From Phycisphaerae bacterium (lineage in GTDB: Bacteria > Planctomycetota > Phycisphaerae > UBA1845 > PWPN01), in NCBI GenBank assembly GCA_035384605.1, contig DAOOIV010000035.1, positions 1 to 44,637 on the forward strand: 44,637 nt of DNA, in the 5' to 3' direction. Every line of letters starts with the position of its first letter. Within the stretch, counting starts at the first letter, position 1. Below the pieces are notes generated by a model. It searched no databases. It saw only the letters and a program-made list of their open reading frames with translations, and was not told where the DNA came from. This document shows, in pieces, positions 42,155 to 44,637 of the stretch. Position numbers and translations under genes: made by a program.

Positions 42155-42183
42155 ATGACGAACCGACGCGGATTCGCTAGACT
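42155..42183 (+). promoter_or_regulatory. Possible promoter of the GT-C-like gene
   Basis: ATGACG (42155-42160), 17 bases, TAGACT (42178-42183): 4 of 6 consensus bases in each. If used, transcription starts near 42190 and the ATG at 42155 cannot be the start, which supports 42227. Confidence 0.35.
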
Positions 42184-42226
42184 ACCCGCCTTTGGTTCAT
42201 GCGCGCTACACGGGGTCATCGATAAG

Positions 42227-44485
42227 ATGTATTCTCGTCGGTACGTCATTCTGGTTCTTCTCTTGCTCGGTAGCGCCACCGCGGTGGCCCACTACAAGGC
42301 AATCTGGGACGGCTGGTTTCTCGACGACCACTGGCACCGTCGCCAATACATGGACGACCGGTGGTCCTTGAAAGCGCTGCTCGACGCCACCACGATCAAG
42401 CCCGATGCATTCATCGAGACATGGTGGCAGACCGAGAACATCCAGTGGCAATACATCCGTCCCGTGTCCATTCTTGTCGTGAAGGCCCTATACCGTCTGA
42501 GCAATGGCAGCGTCAAGACGCTGCATCTGCTGAGCATCGTGCTGCACTTGGTGAACGCCGTGATGGTTCACCACCTCTGTCTCCGCTTGACGAAGATGCG
42601 ATTCTGGTCGATCGTCGGAGCGCTGCTTTTCGTCGTCTATTCTCACAGCCTGTTCGCGGTGGCCTGGCTGGCGGCTCAGAACACCGTTCTGATGACGACG
42701 CTGACTCTCGGCGCGCTGCTGTGCTACGTCAGAGCATCGGGTTTGAATCTCTACGCCGCACCGGCGGCGGATCCCAAACCGGCTCAAGCCGGATTGCACG
42801 CGGCGGAAGGCCGAAACCTGAACGGCCACGCTCCGCCCATGCGCTGGTCTTGGTTTGCCGGTGCGATGTTCCTTTGGGTGTTGGCTCTGGGCAGTCGTGA
42901 AAACGCGATTGTTCTTCCTCTTCTTGTTGCATCCTTCGATCTTGCCTTTGGGGGGCGGCGGCACCTGCGCACGCGACTGCCCGGATTGCTTCTCATGGTT
43001 GCAGTTGCCGTCATGTTCATGATCTGGCGTCTCTTCTTGGACTACGAGCCGTTTCCGGACTTCTATCTGCGAAGGCCGGATGGTCCAGGCTACTTCCTGT
43101 GGCTGCCGGTCAAGCTTCTGCACTATGTGACGGCTGCGATCTGGCTTTCACCCATGACTGTGGGGCCGACGGGTCGATTCAACCCCGTCACCGAGGTGCC
43201 TGGCGATTGCCTGCTGATGCTCCTCATCGTCGCGATCATGGGCACCGGTTACTATCAAGCCTGTCGGCGCGCACGCGGCTGGTGGATCTGGCCGCTCTGG
43301 ATCCTGCTTGCACTGCTGCCTGTCACTCCGATCATGGCCACGCCGCATTCGGGCTACATGCCCGCTGTGGCGTTTGCTGTAGCCATGGTCTTGGGAGCGG
43401 CCCTTAAGGATCACCTGGCCCCGATCGGTATCGGCAAATGGTGCCGTCCGGTCGCCATCTGGTTCCTCATCGCCACGACTACCTACATACCCATCTATCG
43501 AACCATGTGGCAGTCCGTCTTGGCCGCCGAAAGATGGACAATTGACGAAATCACGGCAACCGCCGGCCACGACGAAGCCACGGACGTCTTCCTGATCAAT
43601 CTGCCATTCGTGAACATCTACGCCAAGTGTCATTTGCAGGAGGCTTGGGCCGGCGATTCCGATGACCGGCTGCTCCGGACGGCCCCCGATCTCCGTTGCC
43701 ACGTGCTCACGTATGCCGACAACGTCCTCCGTATGCAGGACGCATGCCGTCTGGAGCAGATCGACGCCTACACGTTTTCACTGAGCTGTGCCGGGAGGGG
43801 CTATTTCTCCGGAGCTTTGGGTCGCTTCTGTATCGAGGCCATGAGGGCAGGCCGGCGGTTCCAGACCGGCGAAATCATCCGCAATCACAGGGCCCCGTTC
43901 GAGGTCGAGATTGTGCAGGCTGACCAGGAGGCGGTTCGGGAGCTTAAATTCCGATTTCACAAACCTTTGGCTACTAGCCGATATCTGTTCTACTTGACCA
44001 GTACGGAACATGCGGCTGCCCGGCTGCGATTCTGGGGACCGCAGGGGCCACCGAAAGTGCCTGCTCTGCGGCCGATCCATGTGGACGACGCGTCAGTTTC
44101 ACGGGACGCCGAGGCGTTGCGGGCCGGGTACGCGGGGGCGGCTGAGGGCTTGTTCGCGGCCGTTGGTAGCGGCAATCCTCGTCTCGCTCAGAGAGCTTGG
44201 TCGGCGCTTCAAGAGGTTGCCCGGCCAGTGAGCAGGGCACTTGCCGCACCGCTCCAGGATGTAGTTGCGGGCGAGGTGCCCGGACCTCCGGACTTGTCGC
44301 GGGTGCGCAAATGGTGGCTTTCGACCGTCGACGATCAGACGTTGGCTCGGCTCACGTCGGAGCGAGACTCTGCCCGGCGGTTTCTGAAGGAACGGGATAT
44401 GCTCTTCCGGATTCGGGAGGTGGCTGGCAGGATCATTCGGACGGATTTGTACCTGACCGGACCCCCGTATCCCGGACCCCGATAA
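42227..44485 (+). CDS. GT-C-like polytopic glycosyltransferase
   Basis: A 752-residue integral membrane protein. A first helix (residues ~6-23) is followed by a loop with WDGWFLDDHWHRR, where Asp33/Asp34 match the catalytic acidic pair found in the first outer loop of GT-C enzymes that use lipid-linked sugars. About ten to twelve helices follow (for example SIVGALLFVVYSHSLFAVAW and FAGAMFLWVLALGS), up to about residue 430. The remaining ~320 residues are soluble and beta/helix-mixed with no known motif. It may move a sugar onto a protein or lipid at the outer face of the membrane. The start is ATG 42227; ATG 42155, 24 codons earlier, is possible. Family call is by layout. Confidence 0.65.
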   Translation: MYSRRYVILVLLLLGSATAVAHYKAIWDGWFLDDHWHRRQYMDDRWSLKALLDATTIKPDAFIETWWQTENIQWQYIRPVSILVVKALYRLSNGSVKTLHLLSIVLHLVNAVMVHHLCLRLTKMRFWSIVGALLFVVYSHSLFAVAWLAAQNTVLMTTLTLGALLCYVRASGLNLYAAPAADPKPAQAGLHAAEGRNLNGHAPPMRWSWFAGAMFLWVLALGSRENAIVLPLLVASFDLAFGGRRHLRTRLPGLLLMVAVAVMFMIWRLFLDYEPFPDFYLRRPDGPGYFLWLPVKLLHYVTAAIWLSPMTVGPTGRFNPVTEVPGDCLLMLLIVAIMGTGYYQACRRARGWWIWPLWILLALLPVTPIMATPHSGYMPAVAFAVAMVLGAALKDHLAPIGIGKWCRPVAIWFLIATTTYIPIYRTMWQSVLAAERWTIDEITATAGHDEATDVFLINLPFVNIYAKCHLQEAWAGDSDDRLLRTAPDLRCHVLTYADNVLRMQDACRLEQIDAYTFSLSCAGRGYFSGALGRFCIEAMRAGRRFQTGEIIRNHRAPFEVEIVQADQEAVRELKFRFHKPLATSRYLFYLTSTEHAAARLRFWGPQGPPKVPALRPIHVDDASVSRDAEALRAGYAGAAEGLFAAVGSGNPRLAQRAWSALQEVARPVSRALAAPLQDVVAGEVPGPPDLSRVRKWWLSTVDDQTLARLTSERDSARRFLKERDMLFRIREVAGRIIRTDLYLTGPPYPGPR

Positions 44486-44489
44486 GCCC

Positions 44490-44518
44490 TTGGCGTCCCA
44501 AATGGTTTACGCTATGAT
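44490..44518 (+). promoter_or_regulatory. Promoter of the last gene
   Basis: TTGGCG (44490-44495), 17 bases, TATGAT (44513-44518). It sits just after the GT-C gene stop and 50-60 bases before the next start. Confidence 0.5.
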
Positions 44519-44528
44519 ACTGCGACTA

Positions 44529-44548
44529 CCCTGCCGGCGCGGGCAGGG
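44529..44548. terminator. Hairpin between the last two genes
   Basis: CCCTGCC, six bases, GGCAGGG: a 7-bp perfect stem without a T run. It lies downstream of the promoter at 44490-44518, so it is in the leader of the last gene as well as beyond the previous one. A partial terminator or leader structure are both possible. Confidence 0.35.
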
Positions 44549-44574
44549 GTTGTCCAAGGTGAGCACGAGTGCAT

Positions 44575-44637
44575 ATGGTAATGAGGAGTAGCCGACCCGA
44601 GACCATACTATTTACAGGGGCGACAGGCTTCCTTGGC
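44575..44637 (+). CDS. Start of a Rossmann-fold epimerase/reductase (3' truncated)
   Basis: The last 21 codons read on to the window edge and contain TILFTGATGFLG, the NAD(P)-binding motif of extended SDR proteins (sugar epimerases, dehydratases, thioester reductase domains). The start may be ATG 44575, ATG 44581 or GTG 44569; AAGGTGAG at 44556-44563 suits the GTG best. Too little is present to name a substrate. It has its own promoter. Confidence 0.7.
   Translation, partial: MVMRSSRPETILFTGATGFLG

Noticed and set aside
41534..42226. N-terminal extension of the GT-C-like gene
   Set aside because: It overlaps the lipoprotein hydrolase on the other strand and lacks membrane character; the signal-anchor helix begins at 42227.
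1..44637. CRISPR array, tRNA or rRNA genes, complete insertion sequence
   Set aside because: No regular direct repeats with spacers, no cloverleaf or rRNA-like sequence and no transposase motifs were recognised by reading.

Overview
The window looks like a piece of a high-GC chromosome from a planctomycete, most likely of the Phycisphaerae type. The clues are a PEP-CTERM secreted protein, a very long secreted protein ending in dockerin-like calcium repeats and a small Cys-rich tail, an orphan dockerin tail, a sialate O-acetylesterase, a ThuA-domain protein, a PL11 rhamnogalacturonan lyase, and a sialidase next to a sodium:solute symporter. This assignment is inferred from protein families, not from a marker gene. 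No rRNA, tRNA, CRISPR array, complete insertion sequence or phage module was seen.

Layout. 1-4.4 kb: end of a secreted protein, a GT9 heptosyltransferase-like gene behind mnmA, then divergent YjbQ and a LeuC/homoaconitase-type dehydratase. 4.4-8.3 kb (minus strand): sialate O-acetylesterase, ThuA protein and a BaiN/HI0933-type flavoprotein. 8.3-10.8 kb: two overlapping 2-oxoacid:ferredoxin oxidoreductase genes, with the flavoprotein just downstream. 11.1-14.6 kb: CHASE-PAS histidine kinase and a REC-PAS-REC regulator. 14.7-17.6 kb: sialidase followed by an SSS symporter. 17.6-19.6 kb: a C45-type hydrolase flanked by two gene remnants (dockerin tail, YD-repeat fragment). 19.7-23 kb: a seven-helix YiiX-like papain-fold protein and a small secreted protein with a Pro/Asp/Gly linker. 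23-24.3 kb: a STAS / RsbW-like kinase / STAS partner-switching cassette with a clear promoter. 24.5-29.1 kb: zinc phospholipase C-like protein, PL11 lyase, TIM-barrel amidohydrolase and SDR. 29.1-33.5 kb (minus): diphosphate-type phosphofructokinase and a pepP-like/accB/accC operon. 33.7-35.3 kb: an FHA-GAF-PP2C protein with eroded motifs. 35.6-40.6 kb: the 1044-residue dockerin protein, 1.1 kb of apparently non-coding DNA and the PEP-CTERM protein. 40.7-44.6 kb: a lipoprotein alpha/beta hydrolase, a GT-C-like membrane protein and the start of a Rossmann-fold gene.

Together the genes describe a saprophytic, polysaccharide-degrading cell: secreted lyases, sialidases and esterases, an uptake symporter, ferredoxin-linked 2-oxoacid oxidation, PPi-linked glycolysis and fatty-acid synthesis. 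Most regulation visible is phospho-signalling (histidine kinase/receiver and partner switching). The most unusual items are the PP2C-like protein that has lost key metal ligands, the receiver-PAS-degenerate receiver regulator, the seven-helix/papain-fold fusion, and a Cys-nucleophile lipoprotein hydrolase. No convincingly complete new defence or mobile system is visible.
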